Assembly (NCBI GenBank): GCA_033239525.1
Contig: BSYO01000034.1
Span: 3,596,001-3,660,000, forward strand
Length of the DNA stretch: 64,000 bases
Source of the DNA: Nepenthes gracilis
Lineage: Eukaryota > Streptophyta > Magnoliopsida > Caryophyllales > Nepenthaceae
Direction: 5' to 3'
Shown here one piece after another: positions 9,675 through 20,264 of this stretch (positions are counted from its first letter, which is position 1; the number at the start of each line of letters is the position of its first letter). The notes beneath the pieces are model-generated. The model did no database searches, had not been told where the DNA came from, and saw nothing but the letters and a program-made list of their open reading frames with translations. The position numbers were made by a program, and so were the translations under genes.

Positions 9675-10578
9675 ATCATGTCTAACAGAGGAAGAAGAAA
9701 TGATCGAGTTAACAACACTCTTGATCGTGAGGCAAGATATGCGAACCTCTTTGGGATGGAGAATGGCCGAAGTCATAGAAGCCTTGACTCCGACCACTCC
9801 ACCAACTCCGGTCCATTAGGAAAGGTCATTCTATGATCGTTTTACCAACGAGCGAATCCCTGAATTTTTAGGGGAACCCGATCCTTGAAACATGGATTCA
9901 ACGGCGGAAGAAGGTATTTCTTGTAATCAAGTGCCCTGTCATGGTGCTATGCCACTCATAGGGCTAAGCTCACCACTGGTGGGAGATGCGAAAAAGGGTT
10001 TTTAATATGCCTCGGGAGATTAGTTGGGAGATGTTTGAAGCGGCTTTTCGAAAAATATTTTCCTGCAAATCTTCGTAGGCGAAGGAGGATGAATTCCTTC
10101 GCCTAAGGCGGGAAATCGCTCGGTGGCAGAGTATGATTCTTCTACTGAATTATCTCGTTATGCCCCTTTCATGGTGGAAGATGAGGAGCGGAAGGTTAGA
10201 CGGTTCTTTCAGGGTTTACGGGATGATATCAGGAGACACCTTTCCACTTTAACGCTGACAACTTATGGAGAGGTGCTCGCAAAGGCGGTTATTTATGAAA
10301 AAGAATTGGAAAGGGGAGCAATATCCAGACAAAGGACTTTCAGTCAGACATCCAAGGCCAGTGCTGGTGAAGGGCCTTCTAAGAAGGCAAGACCATCAAG
10401 GTTCGGTGGGGAACAGAGCCGATCGGTGCAGAATTCTCGATCTACGACTGTTGATGTATGTGAGCATTGCGGGAAGTCACACGGAGGAAGTCCCTACAAA
10501 AAGCTGGGTGTTTGTTATAACTGTGGGCAGGCGGGGCATATGATCGATTGTCCGATCGCTAAAGCAAGCCCGAGTTAA
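9675..10578 (+). pseudogene. Tek-1 gag relic
   Basis: Remains of the capsid/nucleocapsid gene, which packages element RNA. The start near 9678 reads MSNRGRRNDRVN. Frameshifts and stops follow to about 10120, then an open stretch 10123-10578 carries the capsid C-terminal region (ELSRYAPFMVEDEERKVRRF, then FQGLRDDIRRHL), a basic linker and two zinc-knuckle-like motifs. The first, CEHCGKSHGGSPY, has lost its last Cys. The second, CYNCGQAGHMIDC, is one residue short of CX2CX4HX4C. Without complete knuckles RNA binding would be impaired. Confidence 0.8.
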
Positions 10579-10589
10579 GTCTCCTATCG

Positions 10590-11823
10590 GCCAGTATTTG
10601 CCATTTAGCAAGTCTTTACGGAGGTGGTAGAAGGTACACTTTCTATCTGTGGCATCTCTTGTCACGTACTCTTTGGTCTCCACTCATTCTTTTGTTTCCC
10701 ATGAATTTTGAAACATCTTACGACCACTCGCCTAAAGTTAGTACCCATTGATGGTTACCTCACCCGGCCGCAATATTAAATATAGCATTTTTAGAATGTC
10801 CAATAAAAGTAAATGAATACTTGATGCCTGTTAACTTGGTTGTCTTTGGAAATGAAAGACTTTGATGCGATCTTCGGGATGGGTAGTTAGCCATGCTAAG
10901 ATTATTTATTTCCGAAAAGAGTAGAATTCACCATTCCGGAAACAAACCTTTTCACATTCGGGGTGTTCTACGAAAGGAAGCATCTGTTTTCTTTCGGCTC
11001 TTCATGCCGGGCATTTGATTAGTGATGGATGCCAAGTCTATCTAGCCTTTTGCTAGTGTGACTACAAAAAATCAAGAATCTCACGGCTAAAGAGATTCTG
11101 TGAAAGGGAATTTGAAGATGTATTCAGCCACGGATTGCCACCCCAACGAGCTAGAATTTGGTGTGGAATTGATACCAGAGTTCAATGATGAGATATCCAA
11201 ACCACCCTATCGGATGTCACCGATGAACTCAAAGAGAAACAACAATCAGGAATTGCTAGATAAAGGTTTCATCCCATCAAGTGTGTCACCATGGGGAACC
11301 TGTTCTTTTGTCAAAAAGAAGGACGGGACCATGAGATTATGTGATGGACTATCGAGAATTAAACAAAATCACCATCAAGAACAAATATCCTTTGTCGAGG
11401 TTGATGATCTCCTTGATCGATTACAAGGAGCTTGCATATTCTCAAAAATTGATCTTAGATCCGGGTATCATCGGCTTCGGATCAGCAAGGAGGATATAAC
11501 AAAGACCGTTTCGAACCGAGTATGGGCACTTTATAAATTCGTAGTAATGCCTTTTGGGTCGAAATGCTCCGGCTGTTTTTATGGATCTAATGAATGCCAA
11601 CCATTGGACAAGTTCGTGATCGTATTTATTGATGACATCCTTGTGTACTCGAAAAGCTCTAAGGAACACGAGGAACATTTGCGCACTACACTTGATTCTT
11701 AGGGAGCATCGGTTGTTCAAATTGAAGAAGTGCGAATTTTTGTTGGAAGAGGTAGGATTCTTTGGACACGTCATCTCCAAGGAAGGAATCTCTGTCGACC
11801 CTATGAAAGTGGAAGTGAAGTAA
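10590..11823 (+). pseudogene. Tek-1 protease trace and reverse transcriptase relic
   Basis: A protease trace (MKDFDAIFGM at about 10850) is all that remains before RT. RT (11100-11823) would copy element RNA into DNA: NELEFGVELIPE, KPPYRMSPMNSK, LLDKGFIPSSVSPWG, VKKKDGTMRLC, IFSKIDLRSGYHRLRI, VVMPFG, and the catalytic FIDDILVYS near 11620. The second half continues in another frame (KKCEFLLEEVGFFGHVIS). Small deletions remove conserved residues, for example in the segment after RLC and in the loop after MPFG. FIDD itself is intact, but the frame is not. Confidence 0.85.
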
Positions 11824-11889
11824 AGTGGGCACACCTGAGAATCAAGTGCGATTTCTTGATACTATAGGCGGTTTGTGGAGAACTTTTCT

Positions 11890-12420
11890 CAAATCCACCA
11901 CTCACTCAATTAACAAAGAAGGATGCCAAGTGTGGACCTTGTGAAGGGAGCTTCCAGGAACCCGGTTAACTTCTACTCCGGTCTGACCATTCCCAAGCGG
12001 GAAGATCGATTGTTTCTTGCGATGCTTTGAAGATTGGATTGGGCTGTGTTCTAATGCAACACGGTAGGGTAATTGCCTATGGGTCGCGTTAGTTGAAGGA
12101 CCATGAAAGGAATTACCCAACTCACGATCTAGAATTGGCCGAAGTGGTGTTTGCATTGAAAATTTGGCGGCATTACCTATATGGTGAAAGATTCTTGGTC
12201 TACTCCGATCACAAGAGTTTGAAATATTTGTTTTCCCAGAAGGAACTGAACATGAGATAAAGAAGATGGATTGAATTCCTGAAAGACTATGACTCCGATA
12301 TGAGCCGGGAAAGGCCAACGTGGTTGCCGCCGTTAAGTAGGCAGCACAGGATGTTAGCTAGAATGCAAGTTAAACAAATGGAGATCTTTGGATTGTCTCA
12401 TAAACTATGATGTCCAGCGT
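11890..12420 (+). pseudogene. Tek-1 RNase H relic
   Basis: Scattered matches to the RT-linked RNase H across several frames: a GLGCVLMQHGR-like stretch near 12030, [24 protein letters not shown] near 12110, then [21 protein letters not shown] near 12180. No frame stays open for the whole domain. Confidence 0.7.
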
Positions 12421-12599
12421 TATGTGCATGGGAAGCGGATGATTTTAGCCTTCAAGTTCAACAGGGAATTGATTAATGAAGTGAAGGGGTGTCAAACGAA
12501 TGACTCTTTTCTTGTAAAGATCATGGGCGAGCTAGATAAAGAATCTCAAGTGATTTTGATTTCCTGGAGCTTTGAAGAAATCGGCTATGTGTGCATAAA

Positions 12600-13729
12600 G
12601 ACTTAAAGGAGAAAATTCTTAAAGAAGCCCATCGATCCTGTACATCCAAAAGAATAAGATGCATCGGGATTTGAAGAAGACATTTTGGTGGAGAAATATG
12701 AAAAGGGATATCGCGACTTATGTGGAAAAGTACCTTATATGCCAACAAGTAAAGGTGAAAGAAAAACCTCACCGGTTATTACAACCAATGCCGTTACGGG
12801 CTGAAATGGGAGGATATCGCCATGGATTTTGATCTACCTATGACGCCAAAGAAACATGATGCTATTTGGGTGATTGAACTAACAAAAGCCCACTTTCTGG
12901 CAACCTTGACTTACTCTCTTGATAAATTAGCCCAACTGTATGTGAGCAGAGATTATCGACTTCATGGTGTGACTGTCTCTATTGTATCAGATAGAGACCC
13001 TCGTTTTGTTTCACGGCTACATAAAGAATTGAATTAAAATTTGCTTGCTTTTCATCCAGAAACCGAGCGACGGAGCGGACTATCCAGTTCTCGAGATATG
13101 TTAAGGGCTTGATCTTGCTTGGGATGATTCATTAGCTCTTACAGAGTTTGCTTATAATAACACCGAACTCCTTTTGAGGCATTATATGGGAGAAAATGTA
13201 GATCAATTCATTGGGAGGAATAGCTAGAAGAATTTTGGGTCCCATTATCAAGGAGTAGGAAAAGATAAAGATCTTACATGAGAATCTCAAAGCCCAAAGA
13301 GTTATGCGCAGGAGATGCATTTGAATTTGAAAAGGCAATTTTGTATTCCTAAAGGTATCGCCATCAAGGGAAAATACAGATGGGTAAAGGGAAAGTTGAA
13401 GCCACGATTTATTGGCCCTTTTGAAATCCTTAAAAGGATCGGAGAAGTAGCTTACAAACTTGCACTACCTCCAAACTTGGTAGAAGTACATGATGTGTTT
13501 CATGTGTCAATGTTCCCATGATCCTACTCAAATTGAGTATGAACCTCGACAATGACTTATCCTATCTGGAATGTCTTGGATCGAAAGGCAGAGATTAATG
13601 TCACTCTAGTAAAGGTGCTCTAGGAATCATACATTGAAGTCAAGGATGAGAGGAAGAGATTCGAAAATACCCATATTTATTTTCTTGAGGTTAGTGACTT
13701 TATTTAAATTTCGAGGATGAAATTTCTAT
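12600..13729 (+). pseudogene. Tek-1 integrase and chromodomain-tail relic
   Basis: Integrase pieces: zinc-finger region near 12620-12740 (one Cys visible), core with MDFDLPMTPKKHDAIWVI and VSDRDPRFVSRLHKELN (two catalytic Asp), and a damaged third acid region near 13060. The C-terminal part at 13315-13521 reads [20 protein letters not shown] and [19 protein letters not shown]. After that, 13530-13700 retains a faint chromodomain-like tail (VLDRKAEI-like, then EVSDFI). Chromoviral tails target insertion to particular chromatin. Several stops and frame changes. Confidence 0.8.
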
Positions 13730-13741
13730 AAGTGGGGAGGT
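13730..13741 (+). promoter_or_regulatory. Tek-1 polypurine tract
   Basis: AAGTGGGGAGGT immediately before the 3' LTR, the usual plus-strand primer position. Confidence 0.75.
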
Positions 13742-16247
13742 TGCAGCGACCCAAAATTTTAATAAGAAAATTTTAATCATGAAGAAGCAACGACGTTCAC
13801 CGAAAAATAAAATAAGAAGAAGTCAGGTTTGCATTGGTGAAATTCTAGTTGATTTAGGATGAAAAAAGAAGTCCGGAAGGAAGAAGAAGTCTTCCCTTAA
13901 TAAAAGAAGTCATCCGTTGGTTAAAAGAACTTTTTATAATGGTCAGTTTCGTTGGAGAAAAGAAGTCCGGATTTAATGAAAATGAAGTCGGATTTTCTTA
14001 AAAAACACTCGACTTCAAGTAAAAGAAGTCGAATTTGCTTAAGATAAAAGACAATAAAAGTAGAAGAAGGAGAAATCCGGTCAAAAAAAATGTTGACGCG
14101 TGAACAAATGAGTAGGAAGGAGATAGAAATCCGGTCAATGCTCGATAGTTGACAAGTTGTTTGATGCAATAATGAAGTCGGTCCGCGAGAAAAAGGAAGA
14201 ATATTGAAGGAACGACAATGAGGCTATTTCAAGACTTATTGAAAACGACCCTCCTTCAAAATGTAAAATCACCCTTGAAAATGTGCAATCATAAATGATA
14301 CTTTGGAAAATAGGAAAAATCATAAATGATGGCCACCAAAACCTAGGACTATAAATAAGGGCCTAAGAGCCTCGGGAAAAGGCACCACTAGAAGCTCTCC
14401 TAAAGAAGAAGGCAGAAAGCTAAGGAAAAGTAGAAAGAACTCAATGAAGATACTCACCCCATTTCTAAAACTCATGTTTGCTTATGTTGCTATATGATAT
14501 GAAGTATGTTTTTGCCAATGTTTTATCGTTACGAAATGCATGTTTAAAGGAAATCTGTTATGCATGATGTATTCATATAATTGATTGTCAATTATTATGA
14601 ATTTTGTGATTTCATGTTTACCAAGAACTCCCATTGATGTTTGCTTAGATCTGAATTTAAAATAAAAAGACCTCCGGCATTTTACAACGATTTAGAACTC
14701 CGGCATTTTAAGGAAATAAGTACTCCGTCCGAGTTTGAATAAGGAACTCCGTCCGGAAAAGAACTCCGGCCTTTTTATGAATTGTTCCCCTGGACAGCAA
14801 AAAAAGAACTCACTCTCAGAAAAAAGAGAACTCCGGCCTTTATGTTTTTAAAAGTACTCCGTTCCTTTGTTTTGAAATGAATTCGATGAATTCCGTATTT
14901 TATGAGCTTGGTTTTTAAACATACTCCGTCCATGATGCACTTCCCCTTTAAGCACTCGCACTCGGTCCTTGAACTCAATCTATGAAAGAAAAGTCACTCG
15001 GATTTAAGAGCTTAGGAAATTTAAAGAAAATGAACATTTTAGAGTTTTAAAATTTAAGAAAATGAACTCCGGTTTTAGAAGGAAATCACTCCGTCCCTTT
15101 TAAAAAGAAAGAACTCCGAAAAATTTATGAAAAACACATGTCCTTTTAGAAAAAGAACTGGTCTTTTGCTAGTCCTTCTTTTATTTGAAAAGAACTCGGT
15201 CTTGAAGAAAAACAACTCCGGCTTTTAAAGAACTCCGAAATTTGAAATCCCTTAAAGAAAGAGCTCAGCCCTTGTAACAATAAAAATCTTTTGAAAATAG
15301 CTCCGCCATGAAAAATAAAAAAAAAAGGCTCCGTCGATCCTCCGTTCAATTTAAAATAAGCACTCCGTCCCTTTTGAAAAGCCATCCGTTCCTTTAAGAA
15401 AAAGAACTGGACTTTATACTCCGTTCTTTATAAATAAAGAACTCGCTTCAAATTAAAGAAACGAACTCCGGCTTTGATTGAAGAAATGAACTCCGGCTTC
15501 TGCATGAAAAAAGAATGAACTCCGGCCTCTCAAAAATGAACTCCAGGTACTTAAGAACATGAAAAATGGCATGTAACTATGGACAGGTGGAACTCCATGA
15601 CTTTTGATTTTCGAACTATGATGATTGGCCAATAAAGAACACGAACCAAGAACCGAGTTTCCATTAAAACGTTAAAGATGGATGAAGGATATTGGAGTGA
15701 TACTCGAGATGCCTCCTGGGCCACGGGAGGGGACCTTTTGGTGGCATAAGAACTATGGACTATGGCCCGTAGCAAAAGGCAACCTTCCGCCCGGGACAAG
15801 ATACCTTTAGGTTGTGGGGTAGCACACAACCCGTCCTACGCTCCTGTCCATCCGATGGAATTTCGAGATTTTGATGAGACAAGATGAATATGAACCAAGA
15901 AGAAACGATATGAGATTTTCTTATTCTAGATTATATGTATGCAAGCATCTCATTTGCTCATTCTTGCAAATTTTCAGATGACAAGCTTATGGAGGACTTG
16001 AATAGAATCCTATGGTGTAGCTGGCTGGAGCGAATTTTTGAAGTTTTGTTTATTTTGTTGAGGAAACTTGTAATATTGATTCCGCTGCTTATGAATGTTT
16101 CCGTGATATTTTTGGGATTAATGAAATTATAAATCTTTAGTATGCATCTCAGGTATGAATAAAGAAAAGAAAAAATTTTATGGTCACCTTTTAATTGTAA
16201 GAACTTTGGATTTGACGATGGCTTTTGTTGGTAATAAAAAGCCCACA
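13742..16247 (+). repeat. Tek-1 3' LTR (2506 bp, many small deletions)
   Basis: Starts TGCAGCGACCC (TGTAACGACCC in the 5' LTR). TATAAATA is at 14350-14357. It is about 460 bp shorter than the 5' LTR because dozens of small blocks are missing, many of them CCGGATTT or CTCCGG words, while flanking bases are nearly unchanged. Its end is eroded to GCCCACA, after which the ACGAG target duplication follows. Confidence 0.85.
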
Positions 16248-16252
16248 ACGAG
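16248..16252. other. Target-site duplication ACGAG, right copy
   Basis: Matches 6524-6528. It fixes the right end of Tek-1 despite the eroded LTR terminus. Confidence 0.75.
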
Positions 16253-16756
16253 TCAACCGATGGATGCAAAATGGGGTATCCCATTCTAGAGACAAGCCTC
16301 TAGTGGCACCCTAGTCCTAGTCTACGTTAGAAAAGAGTCGTGTATGGTTCCGAGATGGATGCAAATGGGGTAACCGTCGCGCCCCACACAAAAAGAGGTG
16401 ACGAAGAGGACCCGTAGGATGATGCCACCAGGTGAGGAAAACAACTTCCGTTGAAAACCCAAGCCTCTTAGTGGCTTCTAGCTCCCACGCCATTTCATTG
16501 ATCAAGGTGGGATGCAATGCAAAGAAATGCCCCGAGCCCTTGATTTATAACACGTGAAGAAACCAGCGGTTCACTAAATGCCAAGGAACCACCACCCTAA
16601 CAAATTTGCAGAGAATCGCGAGGAAAGAAGAGTCACGCCAAGGAATACTAAAAAGGAAAATCTAGAGATGGTTTGGGAAAATAGCAGAAAGAGAAAGACA
16701 ACACGGTATGTCATGTCCTATCATGAACATGCTAGGGGCCGAAAATTTGAAAACCC
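16253..16756. other. Tat-L spacer before the PPT
   Basis: Continuation of Tat-L after Tek-1. Between about 16317 and 16517 the - strand is open for 66 codons (ELEATKRLGFSTEVVFLTWW), extended to 94 codons in copy 2 (18480-18764). No family is recognised; it could be a leader exon of the antisense genes or chance. Confidence 0.4.
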
Positions 16757-16771
16757 GGCATGGGGGGCTAG
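16757..16771 (+). promoter_or_regulatory. Tat-L polypurine tract GGCATGGGGGGCTAG
   Basis: Directly precedes the 3' LTR. The same 15 bases precede the 3' LTR of Tat-R on the - strand (55111-55097). Copy 2 at 18927-18940 has one G fewer. Confidence 0.8.
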
Positions 16772-17612
16772 TGATGGGGACGATATCTTGATTGACCAGA
16801 GGTGATCCTCAGTCGGCCGGATGTGGCCCAAACCAGATAAGGCGTGGTTCAGATGGCCCACAACTCCATTCCCACGCACGAGAGATTACCTGCATTAACC
16901 AATCAAGATCCCGAATATCTCCACAGATCATTATCTCCCTAAAAAAAGAAGCCCATAACTCAGCATATCTCCCACGATAGAAACCCTAGCATTTACCACA
17001 TACAGCATCTCTACAGGGAAGAAAAGAATCCCTCCGACCGATCATGGTTGATATAAATGGCACTAACAACCCCTCTCCAGCTGGAAAAAATCTTCTCTAG
17101 GAAGTTGGTAGTTAGCCTGGCCACCCAAGCGAGGTTGGAGGGTTCCAGGGCTATAAAAGGCCCTCGAGACAAACTCCAGTGGCATGCCCTCTCCAATACT
17201 GAAATTGATACTAGTGGTCGCACTCAAACGAGTCCACGAGCGCTGTTCTCCATTCCCACTGCCCACTCTCTGTCAACCCAACATCCTAAAAAGCCACTGT
17301 CCATGGGTGCACCATCAGAAAAAGTCGCTCTATGTCGAGCGCCACATTTGAGTCAGACTCATAAATCCCCCTTCCCCTCATTGTTTTCTATAAATTCTAT
17401 CTTTGCATTCTTTATATCGAAAGAAGAATTACTGATTTGAACGTCGAAAGAAAAATTAGGGAGTGAGTCCTACCATTTTCTCTAACGTCTTGTCTTCTAC
17501 TGTGGTGTTTAGGATCCAAGTCAAAGAGCACAAAGATTGAGGTCTACTTCCGTTCAAACCATAGATCTAGTTGTACTCGAATCCGTTGATGACTCAGATC
17601 CAGGATGCATCA
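16772..17612 (+). repeat. Tat-L 3' LTR (841 bp)
   Basis: Begins TGATGGGGACG and ends ATGCATCA, so the ends are inverted repeats (TGATG/CATCA). TATAAAA lies at 17152-17158, followed by a leader ending in the ACTGATTTGAACGTC motif typical of this LTR type. GTAAG follows; the matching target duplication would lie left of the window. Confidence 0.8.
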
Positions 17613-18094
17613 GTAAGTAATTCATATATCAGACAAAAATGTTGTAAAAATCAAACCCTAAGTATTAAAACCAGACCAAACTACTAACCCTAACCAACAA
17701 AAACAAACTCCAATCGTGGGATGCTTGATTGAATAGTGAAAACTGAATCTACATCTGATAGCTATATTTTGTATCCTAATAAGAGAAATGTATCTCTAAG
17801 ATTATAAAATAACTTCTTTTAATCTAATTAATGTTCGCAAATTCTATTATCATGAACGTTTACTGAAAATATATCGGACATTCTTTTTATCTCAAAATGT
17901 AGAACCTCGTGGATTGCGTGATTCTTTATGTAATTTGAAACATTTAGTTGTTGAACCTTTAAATTTGTTGCTTTGATATTTGTGTTTCAGAAATTCAGTT
18001 GGCGGATTTTCTCACTTTTAAATGCACAGTCAAATGTTGTGTCTGCTCTTTAGAAGTTCTATTTGCTTGGATAGATCACTTTCTAGGTCTAAGT
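17613..18094. other. Flanking DNA right of Tat-L, copy 1
   Basis: AT-rich sequence ending in TAAGT, the Tek-2 target site. TTTGTGTTTCAG (about 17980-17991) is a good plant 3' splice-site sequence and an open stretch follows (17999 on), but no protein family is recognised. Probably non-element chromosomal DNA. Confidence 0.4.
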
Positions 18095-18940
18095 TGTAAT
18101 ATTTCGGATCCCATTTGGGTTATTTTAATATTAATTACGATTTTGGATATTTTCAAACGTGGTGAAAATAAATTAAAATATTATAAAATTTTTGGGAATG
18201 ATTGGAGGTGTGGAGTGGCGCCGAGGTGCGTCCATGTTCTCACTTGAGTACCCATTTTAGAATAAAAAAATAAAAATATAAATAAATAAATATAATAATA
18301 ATAATAATATAATACATCTATATATATAAGAAAGATACTTTTAATTGTAAGAACTTTGGATGGTTTTGTAATAAAAGTCGGGTCGTCAAATTAAAAGGAT
18401 AGTAGAATCCAAAGCAGTATCCCATTCTAGAGACAAGCCTCTAGCCAGGGTAGAGGCTCAGTCGTCGGCAGGCCTAGTCCTAGTCTACGTTAGAGAAAGA
18501 GTCGTGTATGGTTCCAGATGGATGCAAAATGGGGTAACCTAAGTCGCGCCCCACACAAAAAGAGGTGACCGAAGAGGACCGTAAGTGCGCCCCAGGATGA
18601 TGCCACCAGGTGAGGAAAACAACTTCCGTTGAAAACCCAAGCCTCTTAGCGGCTTCTAGCTCCCACGCCATTTCATTGATCAAGGTGGGATGCAATGCAA
18701 AGAAATGCCATAATTTATAACACGTGAAGAAACCAAAGGTCACTAAATGCCAAGGAACCACCACCCTAACAAATTTGCAGAGAATCGTGAGGAAAGAAGA
18801 GTCACGCCAAGGAATACTAAAAAGAAAAATCTAGAGATGGTTTGGGAAAATAGCGAGAAAGAGAAAGACAACACGGTATGTCATGTCCTATCATGAACAT
18901 GCTAGGGGCCGAAAATTTGAAAACCCGGCATGGGGGCTAG

Positions 18941-19754
18941 TGATGGGGACGATATCTTGATTGACGGGTGATCCTCGGTCTACCGGATGTGGCCCAAACG
19001 AGATAAGGCGTGAAGATGGCCCATGACTCCATTCCCACGCACGAGAGATTACCCGCATTAACCAATCAAGATCCCGAATATCTCCACAGATCATTATCTC
19101 CCTAAAAAAAAGAAGCCCACAACTCAGCATATCTCCCAATAAAAACCTAGCATTTACCACATACAAAGATCTCTACAGGGGAAGGAAGGAACCCCTCCGA
19201 CCGATCATGATTGATATAAATGGCACTAACAACCCCTCTCCACGGTGGAAAAAATCTTCTCTAGGAAGTTGGTATAGGTTGGGGGTTCGGGCTATAAAAG
19301 GCCCTCGAGACAAACTCCAGTGGCATGCCTTCTCCAATACTCAAATTGATACTAGTGGTCGCACTCAAACGAGTCCATGAGCACTGTTCTCCATTCCCAT
19401 TGCTCACTCTCTGTCAACCCAACATCCTAAAAAGCCACTCTCCATGGGTGCACCATCAGGAAAAGTCGCTTTATGTCGAACACCACTGTTGAGTCAGACT
19501 CATAAATCCTCCTTCCCCTCATCGTTTTCTATAAATTCTATCTTTGCATTCTTCATATCGAAAGAAGAATTACTGATTTGAACGTCGAAAGAAAAATTAG
19601 AGAGTGAGTCCTACCATTTCTTTCTAACGTCTTGTCTTCTATTGTAGTGTGTAAGATCCAAGTCAAAGAACACAGAGATTGAGGTCTACTTCCGTTCAAA
19701 CCATAGATCCAGTTGTACTCGAATCCGTTGATGACTCAGATCCAGGACGCATCA
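18941..19754 (+). repeat. Tat-L LTR, second copy (814 bp)
   Basis: TGATGGGGACG to ACGCATCA inside duplication copy 2, with TATAAAA at 19293-19299. It is a duplicate of 16772-17612, not an independent solo LTR, since both flanks are duplicated too. Confidence 0.8.
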
Positions 19755-20264
19755 GTAAGTAATTCATATATCGTTGTTGTAAAAATCAAACCCTAAGTAT
19801 TAAAACCAGACCAAACTACTAACCCTAACCAACAAAAACAAACTCCAATCGTGGGATGCTTGATTGAATAGTGAAAACCAAATCTACATCTGATAGCTAT
19901 GTTTTGTATCCTAATAAGAGAAATGTATCTCTAAGATTATAAAAAACTTCTTTTAATCCAATTAATGTTCGCAAATTCTATTATCATGAACGTTTACTGA
20001 AAATATATCTGACATTCTTTATATCTCAAAATGTAGAACCTCGTGGATTGCGTGATTCTTTATGTAATTTGAAACATTTAGTTGTTGAACCTTTAAATTT
20101 GTTGCTTTGTTATTTGTGTTTCAGAAATTCAGTTGGCGGATTTTCTCACTTTTAAATGCACAGTCAAATGTTGTGTTTGCTCTTTTGAAGTTCTATTTGC
20201 TTGGATAGATCACTTTTATGTAAGCTCATAACTCATGTACATAGATATATTTCTAGGTCTAAGT
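19755..20264. other. Flanking DNA, second copy, ending in the TAAGT target
   Basis: Copy of 17613-18094 with a small insertion near 20217-20250. Bases 20260-20264 (TAAGT) are the left Tek-2 target duplication. Confidence 0.65.

Larger units (their letters stand above)
6529..16247 (+). mobile_element. Tek-1: Tekay-like Ty3/gypsy chromovirus, nested in Tat-L
   Basis: A complete but dead LTR retrotransposon: 5' LTR 6529-9495, degenerate iMet PBS, gag, protease trace, RT, RNase H, integrase with chromodomain-like tail, PPT, 3' LTR 13742-16247, flanked by ACGAG. The FIDD RT motif, gag-protease-RT-RNase H-integrase order and the tail type place it with chromoviruses of the Tekay/Del group. Coding damage is dominated by frameshifts and small deletions rather than by stops in an open frame, unlike Tek-3 and Tat-R. 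The LTRs are unusually long and filled with short CTCCGG-type repeats. Confidence 0.88.
1..17612 (+). mobile_element. Tat-L: 3' part of a Tat-type Ty3/gypsy retrotransposon, split by Tek-1
   Basis: On the + strand this element runs from a second RNase H remnant through integrase (pol stop 1728-1730), a minisatellite, two opposite-strand genes, a PPT (16757-16771) and a 3' LTR (16772-17612). The chromovirus Tek-1 interrupts it: sequence ending at 6528 resumes at 16253. The 5' LTR, gag, protease and RT lie left of the window. Assignment to Tat rests on the extra RNase H before integrase, on protein similarity to Tat-R across RNase H and integrase, and on a PPT identical to that of Tat-R. The coding part has many stops and frameshifts, so the element is dead. 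That 6529-16247 is a nested insertion rather than the end of Tat-L is inferred from the ACGAG duplication and from the LTR found beyond it. Confidence 0.82.
16191..18335. repeat. Tandem 2.1-kb duplication, copy 1
   Basis: From TTTTAATTGTAAGAACTTTGG in the Tek-1 LTR end, through the Tat-L LTR, to ATATAAGAAAGA about 240 bp inside the Tek-2 LTR. The whole stretch recurs at 18336-20510. Because it includes the first part of the Tek-2 LTR and its TAAGT target (18090-18094), the duplication postdates Tek-2 insertion, unless it is an assembly error. Confidence 0.8.

Noticed and set aside
16772..17612. Independent solo LTR
   Set aside because: It is preceded by a PPT identical to that of Tat-R and by Tat-L sequence, so it is the 3' LTR of Tat-L.
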